A stretch of DNA of 64,000 nt from Caulobacteraceae bacterium (GCA_030446805.1 JAUJMO010000002.1:473787-537786); one strand, 5' to 3'; positions 21,586-30,016 are shown, counted from the first letter of the stretch. Translations and numbers: made by a program. The notes: generated by a model from the letters alone, not told the origin.

Positions 21586-21945
21586 ATGACCCACATCCTG
21601 CTGGCCGAAGACGACGACAGTTTGCGCGGCTTCCTGGCCCGGGCGCTGGAGCGCGCCGGGCACCAGGTGCGCGTCTGCGCGGACGGCGACGAGGCGGTCG
21701 ACGCCCTGGACGACGGACCCTACGATCTGCTGCTGACGGACATCGTCATGCCGGGCACGGACGGGATCGAGGTGGCGCGGATCGCCGCCGCGCGTTCGCC
21801 GGGGCTGCGCATCATGTTCATCACCGGCTTCGCCGCCGTGGCCCTGTCGGCCGGAACGCGGGCTCCCGAAGGCGCCAAGGTGCTCAGCAAGCCGGTGCAC
21901 CTGCGCGAGATCGTGTCGGAAGTCGAGCGGATGATCGCGGCCTGA
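21586..21945 (+). CDS. cpdR: Single-domain response regulator CpdR
   Basis: The 119-residue receiver closely matches CpdR, the Caulobacter factor that brings ClpXP to the pole and primes degradation of cell-cycle proteins when unphosphorylated. MTHILLAEDDDSLRGFLARA opens the domain, the phospho-acceptor is Asp52 (LLLTDIVMPG), and FITGFAAVAL and VLSKPVHLRE are near-identical to the family. ATG 21586 reproduces the family length; an in-frame ATG at 21544 would add 14 mostly Pro/Ala residues, and neither start has a clear ribosome-binding site. Phosphorylation is expected through the CckA-ChpT relay, which is not encoded here. Confidence 0.9.
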   Translation: MTHILLAEDDDSLRGFLARALERAGHQVRVCADGDEAVDALDDGPYDLLLTDIVMPGTDGIEVARIAAARSPGLRIMFITGFAAVALSAGTRAPEGAKVLSKPVHLREIVSEVERMIAA

Positions 21946-21966
21946 GCCTCGGCTCACCGATGCACA

Positions 21967-21999
21967 GGCGCAGACCCGGTTTGGGCGCAGACCCGGTTT
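21967..21999. repeat. Direct 16-bp repeat with 17-bp period
   Basis: GGCGCAGACCCGGTTT occurs at 21967-21982 and again at 21984-21999, separated by one G. The pair lies between the cpdR stop and the start of the type I secretion ATPase, about 55 bases upstream of the latter's GTG. It may be a replication slippage product or a paired regulator-binding site. Confidence 0.8.
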
Positions 22000-22052
22000 G
22001 AATGAGACGCTCCGGACCTTTACTTAACTGAGTTCCCCCGACCGGAGGTCAC

Positions 22053-23753
22053 GTGAGCCGAGCGCCCGCGGCCCAAACGCCAAAGCTGCTGACCGATCCC
22101 TCCGCCGTGCACCGGCTGCTGTGGATCGCGGTCGCTATGTCGGTGCTGACCAATCTGCTGGCGCTGGTCCAGCCCATGTTCATGCTGCTGGTCTACGACA
22201 ACGTCCTGCCTAGCCAGAGCAGATCCACGCTTACCTACCTCCTGCTCATCGCAGTGTTCCTGATCGCGGTGGGCGCGGTCTTCAGCCATCTTCGCTCCAA
22301 GACCATGATGGACGCCGCCGCAGCCATCGACGCCCAGGCGCGCGACCGCGTGCTGCTTGGGGCGCTGGCGGAGAGCCTGCGCACCGGGCGCAACGTTCAT
22401 GGACGGTTCTCCGGGGACCTGGACACGGTGCGCAACTTCCTGTCCGGCGGCGCCGCCTCCGCGCTGCTGGACCTGCCCTGGACGCCCATCTTCCTGGTGG
22501 CGCTGATCCTGCTGTCGCCGCCCCTCGCGCTGCTGGTGGCGGTGTTCGGGGCGATCGTCTTTGCGGCGGCGGTGGTCTCCGACGCCGCCGTGCGGCCCTG
22601 GCTGGAGCAGGCCGGTGAAAAGCTCGGCAAGGCGCAGCAGACCGCCGGCAATATCGTGGGCGCGGCCGATGCGGTGCGCGCCATGGGCTTTGCGGGCGCG
22701 GCGCGGCGCAAGTGGGCGGGCGAAACGGTCGACGCGGCGGCCCTGCAGCGTAAGGCGGCCGAGCGGATCAACCTTTCGGCGGAAGGGGTGAAGGCGCTGC
22801 GCATCGTGCTGCAGGTGCTGATCCTGGCCATGTCGGCGCTGTTGGTGTTGCAAGGCAAGCTGACGCCCGGCGCCATGATCGCCGGCTCCATCATCGGCGC
22901 GCGGACGCTTCAGCCCTTGGACCAGGTCAGCAACGGCTGGCGGCAGGTGGTGCTGGCGCGGATCGCCTGGCGCAAGTTGGCCCTGGCCGCCGCGGAGGCG
23001 GATCGCGAAGCCAAGGCGCGGACCACCCTGCCACCGCCTTCCGGCGCGGTGTCCCTGGCCGATGTCAGCGTGCTCACGACGGGACGGCCGGACCCGTTGC
23101 TGAAGCGGGTGTCTTTGGACATTCCTACGGGCGCCTTCGTGGGCGCGGTGGGGCCGTCCGGCTCGGGCAAATCGACCATGCTCAAAGTGCTGGCGGGGGC
23201 CACGCCGCCTGCCGGGGGCTCGGTGATGTTCGACGGGGCCGACCTCGGCATGTGGCCTTTGGACGCTCTCGGGGCGCATGTGGGCTACTTCCCCCAGGCG
23301 CCGTTCCTGGTGGCGGGCACGGTGGCTGAGAACATCCGGCGGCTGGGGCCCCGCAACGATCAGGCCACCATCGCCGCCGCCGATGCGGCGGGCGCCCACA
23401 AGATGATCCTCTCGCTGGCCAACGGCTACGACACGGAGGTCGGCGACGGCGGGGCGGCCCTGTCCGGCGGGCAGAGAGCGCGGATCGCGCTCGCCCGCGC
23501 CTGTTACGGCGACCCGGCCCTGTACATCCTCGACGAGCCCTTCGCGCACCTCGACACCGAGGGCGAGCGCGCGCTGTGGGTGATGATCCGCAACCTGCGC
23601 GCCCGCAGGAAAACCCTGGTGCTGGCCACGCACAAGCCCTCGCACCTCAAGGGGTTCGATTTGGTCGCGGCCCTCCAGGACGGGCGCTTGGTGCGTTTCG
23701 GGCCCACCAATGATATACTCAAGGAGTTCACGCCCAGCCTTCCGGCTGCCTGA
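22053..23753 (+). CDS. Type I secretion system permease/ATPase (PrtD family)
   Basis: The 566-residue protein combines an N-terminal six-helix membrane domain with a C-terminal ABC ATPase. PMFMLLVYDNVLPSQS near residue 36 and FLSGGAASALLDLPWTPIF are PrtD-family signatures. Walker A is GPSGSGKST (about residue 369), the signature is ALSGGQRARIALARA, and Walker B LYILDEPFAHLD. It would energise export of an RTX-type or similar substrate directly to the outside. Start is GTG 22053. The HlyD-type partner follows in overlapping frame; no TolC-like protein or obvious RTX substrate is encoded here. Confidence 0.93.
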   Translation: MSRAPAAQTPKLLTDPSAVHRLLWIAVAMSVLTNLLALVQPMFMLLVYDNVLPSQSRSTLTYLLLIAVFLIAVGAVFSHLRSKTMMDAAAAIDAQARDRVLLGALAESLRTGRNVHGRFSGDLDTVRNFLSGGAASALLDLPWTPIFLVALILLSPPLALLVAVFGAIVFAAAVVSDAAVRPWLEQAGEKLGKAQQTAGNIVGAADAVRAMGFAGAARRKWAGETVDAAALQRKAAERINLSAEGVKALRIVLQVLILAMSALLVLQGKLTPGAMIAGSIIGARTLQPLDQVSNGWRQVVLARIAWRKLALAAAEADREAKARTTLPPPSGAVSLADVSVLTTGRPDPLLKRVSLDIPTGAFVGAVGPSGSGKSTMLKVLAGATPPAGGSVMFDGADLGMWPLDALGAHVGYFPQAPFLVAGTVAENIRRLGPRNDQATIAAADAAGAHKMILSLANGYDTEVGDGGAALSGGQRARIALARACYGDPALYILDEPFAHLDTEGERALWVMIRNLRARRKTLVLATHKPSHLKGFDLVAALQDGRLVRFGPTNDILKEFTPSLPAA

Positions 23754-23772
23754 ACCTCTGGACCGAAGGCCC

Positions 23773-25110
23773 ATGACCGTTCTGGATTTTCCTCAGCCCG
23801 CCCCGGTTCCGTCGCCGGCGGCTCCGCCGCCCGAGCCTGAAGCCCAGCGGCCTCAACGCACAGGTCGGGCAGCGGTGTGGGTGGCGCTGGGGGCGCTCGC
23901 CATTTTCATGCTTTGGGCGGCGTTCGCGCCCTTGAACCGCGGCGCGGTGGCGCAGGGCCAAGTCGAGACCGCCGGCCGGCGCACCGTGGTGCAGAACCTC
24001 GAGGGCGGGGAGGTCGCGGAGGTTCTGGTCAGCGAGGGCCAGACCGTGCGCAAGGGCGACCTGCTGGTGCGTCTGAACCAGGCGCCCGTGCAGTTGCAGG
24101 TGGACCGGTTCGAACAGCGGCTGCTTGAGCTCACGGCTGAACGGGCCGTGCTCCAGGCGGAGCAGGCGGGTCTTTCCCAGCCCCTATGGCCGGCCGACTG
24201 GCGGACCAGCACGGACCCGCAGGTCCGCTCGCTGATGAACATCTGGGGTTCGGCCTTCGCGGCCCGGCAGAACCTGCGGCAGTCGCAGAAGTCGGTCCTG
24301 GCCCAGCAGATCCAGCAGCTGAGCGTTCGCAGCGGCGGGCTGCGCATGCAGAGCGAAAGCGTCACCGACCAGTCCGATCTGGTCGGGGAAGAGCTGCGCG
24401 ACTACCGTTCCCTCTACGAAAGAGGCCTGAGCCCCAAGTCCCGCGTGCTGTCGGCGGAGCGTGCGGAAGCGCAGCTGAGGGGCCGTCAGGGCGAGATCCT
24501 GGCCCAGATCCGCTCGGACGCCGTGGAGCAGGGCGAGCTCAGGCTCAAGCAGCTTCAGGTCGACCAACAGGCGCGCGAACAGGCCTCCTCGCGACTGTCG
24601 GAGGTGGAGGCCGAGTATCTGGAGACGGCTGATCGGTTGACCTCCGCCCGCTTGTCCTTGTCGCGGATCGACATTCGTGCGCCGCTCGCGGGGACGGTGC
24701 TGGGCCGGCCCTCAGTGACGGTGGGCGGCGTAGTGCGTCCGGGCGACCCGGTGGTGGAGATCGTGCCGGAAGGCTCGCTGCTGGTCCGCGCGGCGCTGAA
24801 CCCCGCCGACGTCGACCGGGTCAACGTCGGCGCCCGGGCGACGCTGCGCTTCACCTCCTTCCCATCCGGCTCGACGCCCAGCCTGAAGGGCGAGGTGAAG
24901 TCCATCTCACCCGACGTCATCGTCGTGGAGAACCAGCCCCCGCGCTACGACATACGGATCGAGGCGCCCCGCTCCGAACGCGAAAAGATCAAGCAGCCGG
25001 TGACGCCGGGCATGCCGGTGGAGGTGTCCATCGACGCCGGGTCGCGGACCGCCCTGCAATACTTCTTCGAGCCCCTGATGCGCAGCTACCGGCGGTCCTT
25101 CACCGAGTAG
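23773..25110 (+). CDS. Type I secretion membrane fusion protein (HlyD/PrtE family)
   Basis: The 445-residue protein has a Pro-rich cytoplasmic N-terminus, a single transmembrane helix at about 35-57 (WVALGALAIFMLWAAFAPL), a lipoyl-like half (VETAGRRTVVQNLEGGEVAEVLVSEG), a long coiled-coil hairpin (about 100-290) and the C-terminal beta-barrel with the family end RTALQYFFEPLMRSYRRSF. It links the ATPase to a TolC-type outer-membrane channel. ATG 23773 follows the ATPase stop by 19 bases. Confidence 0.92.
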   Translation: MTVLDFPQPAPVPSPAAPPPEPEAQRPQRTGRAAVWVALGALAIFMLWAAFAPLNRGAVAQGQVETAGRRTVVQNLEGGEVAEVLVSEGQTVRKGDLLVRLNQAPVQLQVDRFEQRLLELTAERAVLQAEQAGLSQPLWPADWRTSTDPQVRSLMNIWGSAFAARQNLRQSQKSVLAQQIQQLSVRSGGLRMQSESVTDQSDLVGEELRDYRSLYERGLSPKSRVLSAERAEAQLRGRQGEILAQIRSDAVEQGELRLKQLQVDQQAREQASSRLSEVEAEYLETADRLTSARLSLSRIDIRAPLAGTVLGRPSVTVGGVVRPGDPVVEIVPEGSLLVRAALNPADVDRVNVGARATLRFTSFPSGSTPSLKGEVKSISPDVIVVENQPPRYDIRIEAPRSEREKIKQPVTPGMPVEVSIDAGSRTALQYFFEPLMRSYRRSFTE

Positions 25111-25140
25111 CGGGCTGGGGCCGCGGGATCGCCTTGACGC

Positions 25141-25169
25141 TTGCCCGCCGCCCCCGGCGGCGGTATGAC
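25141..25169 (+). promoter_or_regulatory. Candidate tRNA-Val promoter
   Basis: TTGCCC (25141-25146) and TATGAC (25164-25169) have a 17-base spacer rich in G/C, and transcription would start near 25176, about 35 bases before the tRNA. A better -35 hexamer, TTGACG at 25134, is too far away (24 bases). This is a plausible but unproven sigma-70-type promoter. Confidence 0.35.
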
Positions 25170-25210
25170 GCCGCTCCCGCCCACCGGCTTCGGTCGGGGT
25201 CGCCCGGTTC

Positions 25211-25285
25211 GGACGTGTAGCTCAGCGGGAGAGCACCTCGTTGACATCGAGGGGGTCACAGGTTCAATCCCTGTCACGTCCACCA
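25211..25285 (+). tRNA. tRNA-Val (anticodon GAC)
   Basis: The 75-base gene folds as a complete cloverleaf. The acceptor stem is GGACGTG with CACGTCC, the D stem GCTC/GAGC, the anticodon stem CCTCG/CGAGG with loop TTGACAT giving anticodon GAC at 25243-25245, and the T arm ACAGG-TTCAATC-CCTGT. CCA is encoded at the 3' end. It reads GUC and GUU valine codons. It is the only tRNA I find in the window and lies immediately before the D-cysteine desulfhydrase gene. Confidence 0.97.
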
Positions 25286-25304
25286 GGGGCTTCGCCCCGT
25301 TTTC
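25286..25304 (+). terminator. Short hairpin after tRNA-Val
   Basis: GGGGC (25286-25290), loop TTC and GCCCC (25294-25298) followed by GTTTTC form a short intrinsic-terminator-like hairpin directly after the tRNA CCA. It lies only about 14 bases before the probable ATC start of the next gene, so transcription of that gene would depend on read-through. Confidence 0.5.
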
Positions 25305-25317
25305 GCGGGGGCCACGC

Positions 25318-26331
25318 ATCCATCTCGCGCGTTTTCCACGCCGCCGGTACACGGCGGGCGCCACGCCCTTCGAACCGCTGCCGCGCCTGAGCGCGGCGCT
25401 GGGCGGCCCGGAGATATGGGTCAAGCGCGACGACCTGCTCGGTCTGGCGGGCGGGGGCAACAAGACGCGCAAGCTCGAGTTCCTGGTCGCCGACGCCCTG
25501 GCTCAAGGGGCCGACACCCTGGTCACCGTGGGCGCGGTGCAGTCCAACCACTGCCGTCTGACGCTCGCGGCCGCGGCCCGCGAGGGGCTGAGGTGCCGGC
25601 TGCTGCTGGAAGAGCGCGTGCCCGGCAGCTACCGGCCGGAGGCGGTGGGCAACAATCTGCTGTTCGACCTCTTGGGCGCGGAGCGGATCGAAGTCACGGG
25701 ACCCGGGACGGACCTGGCGGCCAGCCTGAGCGAGATGGCCGATGTGGTGCGGGCCGAAGGCGGGCGACCCTACGTCATCCCCGGCGGCGGCTCCAATGCG
25801 CTGGGCGCCTTGGGCTATGTGGCTTGCGCGGAGGAGATGCTGGCGCAGACCTTCGACCTGGGATTGGCGCTGGACGCGGTGGTGTGCGCGAGCGGGAGCG
25901 CGGGCACGCATGCGGGGCTGCTGGTCGGGCTGCTGGGCGCCGACGCCCAGATCCCGCTGGTGGGGATCAACGTCCGCCGACCCAGGGCGGAGCAGGAGGC
26001 CAACGTCCATAAGCTCGCCCTGGAGACGGCGGCACTGCTGGGCGCCTCGGCGGCCGTGCCGCGCGAGGCGGTGAGGGCCTATGACGACTGGGTGGGGCCG
26101 GGCTACTCGGTTCCTACGGACGAGATGGTCGAGGCGGTTCGGATGCTGGCGCGGCTGGAGGGCGTGCTGCTGGATCCGGTCTATACGGGCAAGGCGGCGG
26201 CCGGGCTGATCGGCTTGGTGCGGCGAGGGGCGTTCAAGGCGGGGCAGCGTGTGCTGTTCGTGCATACAGGCGGTGCGCCCGCGCTGCACGCCTACAACAC
26301 GGTTCTAGTCGATGGCGCCGGACGGGCGTAG
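25318..26331 (+). CDS. dcyD: D-cysteine desulfhydrase family PLP enzyme (apparent ATC start)
   Basis: The ~337-residue protein matches D-cysteine desulfhydrase/ACC deaminase-type PLP enzymes, which break D-cysteine to pyruvate, H2S and ammonia. WVKRDDLLGLAGGGNKTRKLEF holds the PLP lysine (Lys49 counted from ATC), SNHCRLTLAAAA follows, and the C-terminal VHTGGAPALHAY is typical. No ATG, GTG or TTG lies in frame between the tRNA and the conserved domain. The codon where the family normally starts (before HLARFPR) reads ATC at 25318. The frame runs open upstream through the tRNA to ATG 25165, which cannot be a natural start. Either ATC initiates weakly, or one base has changed. The product is otherwise intact. 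Confidence 0.75.
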   Translation: MHLARFPRRRYTAGATPFEPLPRLSAALGGPEIWVKRDDLLGLAGGGNKTRKLEFLVADALAQGADTLVTVGAVQSNHCRLTLAAAAREGLRCRLLLEERVPGSYRPEAVGNNLLFDLLGAERIEVTGPGTDLAASLSEMADVVRAEGGRPYVIPGGGSNALGALGYVACAEEMLAQTFDLGLALDAVVCASGSAGTHAGLLVGLLGADAQIPLVGINVRRPRAEQEANVHKLALETAALLGASAAVPREAVRAYDDWVGPGYSVPTDEMVEAVRMLARLEGVLLDPVYTGKAAAGLIGLVRRGAFKAGQRVLFVHTGGAPALHAYNTVLVDGAGRA

Positions 26332-27019
26332 CCGCACCGTTGGCGTGCTGGGGGGCATGGGCCCCGCTGCGACGGCCGACTTCTACGGCAAGCTGGTGGC
26401 CGCCACCACGGCGACGCGCGACCAGGACCACATCCGCGTTCTGATCGACAGCAACCCCGGCTTGCCCTGCCGACAGGCCGCCTTGGCGGGGCAGGGGCCC
26501 TCGCCGGGCCCGGCCCTGAGGGCCATGGCGCAGGCTCTCCGGCAGGCTGGCGCGGAGGTGCTGGTGATGCCGTGCAACACCGCGCATGCTTGGGCGGGGG
26601 AGGTGCGGGCGGCTACGGGCCTGCCGTTCATCGACATGGTGGAGGCGACGGTCGAGGCTGCCTTGGCGGTGAGGCCTGCCCTGAGCCGGGCCGGCGTGCT
26701 GGCCGCCGGCGCGTGTCTGGACGAGCGGTTGTACCACGACGCCTTCGCCGAACGCGGGGTCGAGGTTCTCGCGCCGGAAGGGGAGACGCGAGCCGTCCTC
26801 ATGGCCCTGATCGGCCGGATCAAGACGGGCGACAGGGGGGCGGAGGTCCGGGCCGCGATGGCGGACCTGGCTGCAGGTTTGGTCCAGGCCGGGGCGGAGG
26901 TGGTGATCGCCGGCTGCACGGAGGTGCCTCTGGTGCTCGACGGCGAAGGGCTGGGCGCGCCCCTGGTGAACTCCACCGATGTGCTTGTGCAACGCACGGT
27001 GGCGTTCGCGCGCCGCTGA
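26312..27019 (+). CDS. Aspartate/glutamate racemase family protein
   Basis: The 235-residue enzyme has the cofactor-independent racemase fold with the two catalytic cysteines visible in VMPCNTAH (about residue 90) and IAGCTEVPLVL (about residue 203). VGVLGGMGPAATADFYGKLV at the N-terminus is the family signature. It would interconvert L- and D-aspartate (or glutamate), and its neighbour also acts on a D-amino acid, suggesting a D-amino-acid function. The start ATG lies 20 bases inside the desulfhydrase gene, implying coupling. Confidence 0.9.
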   Translation: MAPDGRSRTVGVLGGMGPAATADFYGKLVAATTATRDQDHIRVLIDSNPGLPCRQAALAGQGPSPGPALRAMAQALRQAGAEVLVMPCNTAHAWAGEVRAATGLPFIDMVEATVEAALAVRPALSRAGVLAAGACLDERLYHDAFAERGVEVLAPEGETRAVLMALIGRIKTGDRGAEVRAAMADLAAGLVQAGAEVVIAGCTEVPLVLDGEGLGAPLVNSTDVLVQRTVAFARR

Positions 27020-27272
27020 CGCGACGGGTTTCATCTCCGGCCCAGCAGGGAGGATGTCACAAGCGGCAGAGGGCCTGGGGTGTCCCGCGCACTTTGTCAG
27101 CTGAGCCGCCAAGGACGCCCTCCGCCGCTTCTTGCTTGTCCTCCCCGCCGAGCAAGCTCGCCGAAGGGCGACAGGAGGAGATCAGTTGGACGCCTGCTTC
27201 GCCGCTGGTGTAAGGGGGCCGGCTTCCAGGGAGACGCCACGCGTGCACGCCGATCGACCGGCCCGGTTCAAC

Positions 27273-28613
27273 ATGGCGGCGGTGCGCTCGTTCGACATCC
27301 GTGGCGTGGTGGGGCGCGACCTGGACGTGGGGGATGCGACCCTCCTGGGCGGGGCCTACGCCACGCTCGCCCGCGAGCGGGGCCTGAAACGGATCGGGGT
27401 CGGCCGCGATGGGCGCACCAGCGGTCCGGCGTTCGAAGCGGCGCTGGTGGCGGCCCTGGTCGAGGGCGGCATGGCCGTCACGCGGATCGGCGTCGGGCCC
27501 ACGCCTCAGCTCGCTTTTGCGGTGCGCACGCTCGGCCTGGACGGCGGGATCATGGTGACCGCCTCGCATAATCCGCCGCCCGAGAACGGGTTCAAGCTGC
27601 TGCTCGGAGAGCAGCGCATTCATGGGGCGGCCCTGAAGGCCTTGCTCGACCGGGACGGAGCGGCGGCCCCGGGCGGGTCGGTGGAGGAGGTGTCGGTGGC
27701 CGACGCCTATCTGGAGGCCCTGGCGCATTCGGCCTCGCGGCTGAGTCCGCTGAAGGTTGCGTGGGACTGCGGAAACGGGGCCACGGGTCCGATGGTGGAG
27801 CGGCTGACGCAGCGCCTGCCGGGCGAGCATGTGCTGCTCTACACCGACATCGACGGGCGCTTCCCCAACCACCACGCGGATCCGGCGGTGGAAGCCAATA
27901 TGCGCGACCTGCAACGCGCGGTGGTCAGCCACGGCTGCGACCTGGGCATCGCATTCGACGGCGACGGCGACCGCGTGGGCGCGGTGGACGGTTCGGGCGC
28001 GGTGGTGTGGGCCGACCAGATGCTGTTGCTGCTGGCCAGCGATCTGCTGAAGGACCGGCCGGGCGCCACAGTCGTGGGCGATGTGAAATGCTCTCGGGTG
28101 CTGTTCGACGGGGTGGCCGAGCGCGGCGGGCGGGCGGTGATGGTGCCCTCGGGCTATGTGCTGGTGCGCGACGCCATGCGCCGGGAAGGGGCGCTGCTGG
28201 GCGGTGAACTATCGGGGCACGTCTTCTACAACGACGGCTGGGACGGCACGGACGACGCCATGTACGTGGCCATGCGACTGCTGCTGGCCATCACGCGGTC
28301 GGGGCGGAGCCTGGCGGAGTTCAGGAACAACCTGCCTCGGACGGTGGCCACGCCGGAGTACCGGATCCCCTACCCCGGCGACCGGCGCGCGCTGGTCGCC
28401 GACGTGGGCGAGCGGCTGTTGGCGGCCGGCGCCGAGGTGAACACCGGCGACGGGCTTCGCGTGAACACGCCGGACGGCTGGTGGATGTTGCGGGCCTCCG
28501 GGACGGAGTCGAAGCTCACCATCCGCTGCGAGTCCGGCGACGAGGACGGGCTGGAGCGGTTGATGAGCCAGGTGCGGCGGGAGCTCAGGCTGAGCGGGGT
28601 GGAGCTCGGCTAG
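27273..28613 (+). CDS. Phosphomannomutase/phosphoglucomutase
   Basis: The 446-residue alpha-D-phosphohexomutase has all four active-site loops: the phosphoserine loop MVTASHNPP (Ser98), metal loop FDGDGDRVG, sugar loop GGELSGHVFYND and phosphate loop RASGTESKLTIR. It converts mannose-6-P to mannose-1-P and usually also glucose-6-P to glucose-1-P. With the guanylyltransferase at 39.8 kb it would supply GDP-mannose. ATG 27273 gives the family start; in-frame GTG 27243 is possible. The 250 bases upstream show an imperfect CCTCC...GGAGG inverted repeat at 27140-27178 and no gene. Confidence 0.93.
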   Translation: MAAVRSFDIRGVVGRDLDVGDATLLGGAYATLARERGLKRIGVGRDGRTSGPAFEAALVAALVEGGMAVTRIGVGPTPQLAFAVRTLGLDGGIMVTASHNPPPENGFKLLLGEQRIHGAALKALLDRDGAAAPGGSVEEVSVADAYLEALAHSASRLSPLKVAWDCGNGATGPMVERLTQRLPGEHVLLYTDIDGRFPNHHADPAVEANMRDLQRAVVSHGCDLGIAFDGDGDRVGAVDGSGAVVWADQMLLLLASDLLKDRPGATVVGDVKCSRVLFDGVAERGGRAVMVPSGYVLVRDAMRREGALLGGELSGHVFYNDGWDGTDDAMYVAMRLLLAITRSGRSLAEFRNNLPRTVATPEYRIPYPGDRRALVADVGERLLAAGAEVNTGDGLRVNTPDGWWMLRASGTESKLTIRCESGDEDGLERLMSQVRRELRLSGVELG

Positions 28614-28648
28614 GCTGTTCCCCACCCGTGGCGTCGGGGAGGAACAGC
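28614..28648. terminator. Hairpin between convergent genes
   Basis: GCTGTTCC-like bases at 28614-28621 and GGAACAGC at 28641-28648 can pair, with extra C/G pairing towards a 13-base loop. It sits exactly between the stops of the phosphomannomutase (+) and the nucleotidyltransferase (-) genes and could terminate both. It has no U-tract, so the effect would be modest. Confidence 0.4.
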
Positions 28649-28649
28649 G

Positions 28650-29408
28650 TCAGCGCGGTTCGGCGGACAGCTCGGGGAACTGCTGGGGGTTGCTGGTCAG
28701 CAGCCGGATGGCTTCGCGGTAGCCGTTCAGCGTGCCCACATCGACATAGCTCTGGCCGGCGCGCACGCCCAGCGCCTGGCCGCCGCGGGCCAGCCACGCA
28801 TTGACCAGGGTGCCGATGTATTCGTCACCGCGGCCTTCCTCCTTCCAGAGCGCATGAAGCTCGTGGAACACGCGGCCGGGCATCTTGATGGCCCCCCAAA
28901 TCCACTTGGAGCGGGGCTCGGCCGACTTGACCTGCACCTCCTGGACGCGGCCGTGATCGTCGGTGACGACCACGTCGAAGTGCTGCGGCTGGTCGACGGG
29001 GAAGAGCAGGAAGGAGAGCCGGTCGTCTGGAAGGGCGCGCAGGGCGTCCTCAGGAAACCAGATGGTGTCGGGCAGGCCAAGCGCGACCGGCTCGTCCGGG
29101 CCGATCAGCGGGGCGGCGGTGAAAACCGCATCGCACAAGCCTGCGGGCTCGCGCTGGACCACATAGGCGAAGTCGGCCTCGCCCAGGCGCGAGCCGTAGT
29201 ATCGCATGATGTCGCTCTTGTTGGGCGAGATCACGAAGCAGACCTTGCGGGCGCCGCCCAGGACCAGGCGGTCGACCAGGTATTCGCTCACGGCCTTGGG
29301 CCGCTCCACCACACCGTCGTGGCGGCTGCCGACCGGCAGGAGCTCCTTGGAGAAGGCCAAGGGTTGGATGCGGGTGCCGCTGCCGGCCGCCGGAATGATG
29401 CCCCACAT
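28650..29408 (-). CDS. Sugar-1-phosphate nucleotidyltransferase (RmlA-like, divergent)
   Basis: The 252-residue protein begins IIPAAGSGTRIQPLAFSKELLP, the nucleotide-binding signature of sugar nucleotidyltransferases, and has VQVKSAEPRSKWIWGA in the sugar-binding region and SYVDVGTLNGYREAI near the end. It is shorter than standard RmlA and lacks the usual GDNLF-type metal segment, where it has GLPDTIWFPEDA. The product is probably an NDP-hexose; dTDP-glucose is suggested by the RmlC and RmlD genes next to it. ATG 29408 has AGGAGGG upstream. Its start lies about 30 bases after the rmlC stop. Confidence 0.82.
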   Translation of the reverse strand: MWGIIPAAGSGTRIQPLAFSKELLPVGSRHDGVVERPKAVSEYLVDRLVLGGARKVCFVISPNKSDIMRYYGSRLGEADFAYVVQREPAGLCDAVFTAAPLIGPDEPVALGLPDTIWFPEDALRALPDDRLSFLLFPVDQPQHFDVVVTDDHGRVQEVQVKSAEPRSKWIWGAIKMPGRVFHELHALWKEEGRGDEYIGTLVNAWLARGGQALGVRAGQSYVDVGTLNGYREAIRLLTSNPQQFPELSAEPR

Positions 29409-29437
29409 GCGCGCGCCCTCCTGAACTTCCGGCGTCC

Positions 29438-30016
29438 TTACGGCGCGGCGGAGGCGGAGGCAAAGGGTTCGCCCAGTTCGGCCAAGCCGGGCCAGGCGGC
29501 GTCGCGGGCGTTGATCACCGCTTGATCCAACCCGATCGGCCAGTCGAGGCCCAGCGCCGGGTCGCTCCAAAGCAGTCCGCGTTCCGTGGCGGGGGTGTAG
29601 TAGTCGGTGACCTTGTAGAGCACCTCGCAGTCATCCGTCAGCGTCTGGAACCCGTGCGCGAAGCCCTTGGGCACGAGCAGCTGGCGCCAGTTGTCGGCCG
29701 AGAGCTCCACCGCGACGTGCCGGCCGCGGGTGGGGGAGCCGGGGCGGAGGTCGACGGCTACGTCCAGGATGGCGCCGCGGGTGACCCGCAGCAGCTTGTC
29801 CTGCGCGTGCGGGGGCAGCTGGAAGTGCAGGCCGCGCACCGTGCCTTTCTGGGGCGAGCGGGAGTGGTTGTCCTGGACGAAAACGCCGTTGAAGCCGGCT
29901 TCGGCCAGCTCGCGACGGCTGTAGGTTTCGGCGAAGGCGCCGCGCGCGTCCCCAAACACCTTGGGCGTGATCAGAAGGACGTCGGGAATGGCTAGGCGGT
30001 CGATCTGGGCGGGCAT
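29438..30016 (-). CDS. rmlC: dTDP-4-dehydrorhamnose 3,5-epimerase
   Basis: The 192-residue cupin-fold enzyme converts dTDP-4-dehydro-6-deoxyglucose to dTDP-4-dehydrorhamnose. FGDARGAFAETYSR, TVRGLHFQLPPHAQDKL (catalytic His) and the C-terminal VPKGFAHGFQTL are standard. Length is normal. It lies upstream of the nucleotidyltransferase on the - strand and is divergent from rmlD. The gene for the preceding step, rmlB, is not in the window. Confidence 0.95.
   Translation of the reverse strand: MPAQIDRLAIPDVLLITPKVFGDARGAFAETYSRRELAEAGFNGVFVQDNHSRSPQKGTVRGLHFQLPPHAQDKLLRVTRGAILDVAVDLRPGSPTRGRHVAVELSADNWRQLLVPKGFAHGFQTLTDDCEVLYKVTDYYTPATERGLLWSDPALGLDWPIGLDQAVINARDAAWPGLAELGEPFASASAAP

Noticed and set aside
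25141..25317. Upstream extension of the desulfhydrase through the tRNA gene
   Set aside because: The frame is open, but translating a tRNA gene is not credible and the conserved protein begins at HLARFPR.
27137..27180. CCTCC...GGAGG inverted repeat upstream of the phosphomannomutase as a terminator or mobile element
   Set aside because: Pairing is imperfect with a large interior; no target-site duplication or transposase is nearby.
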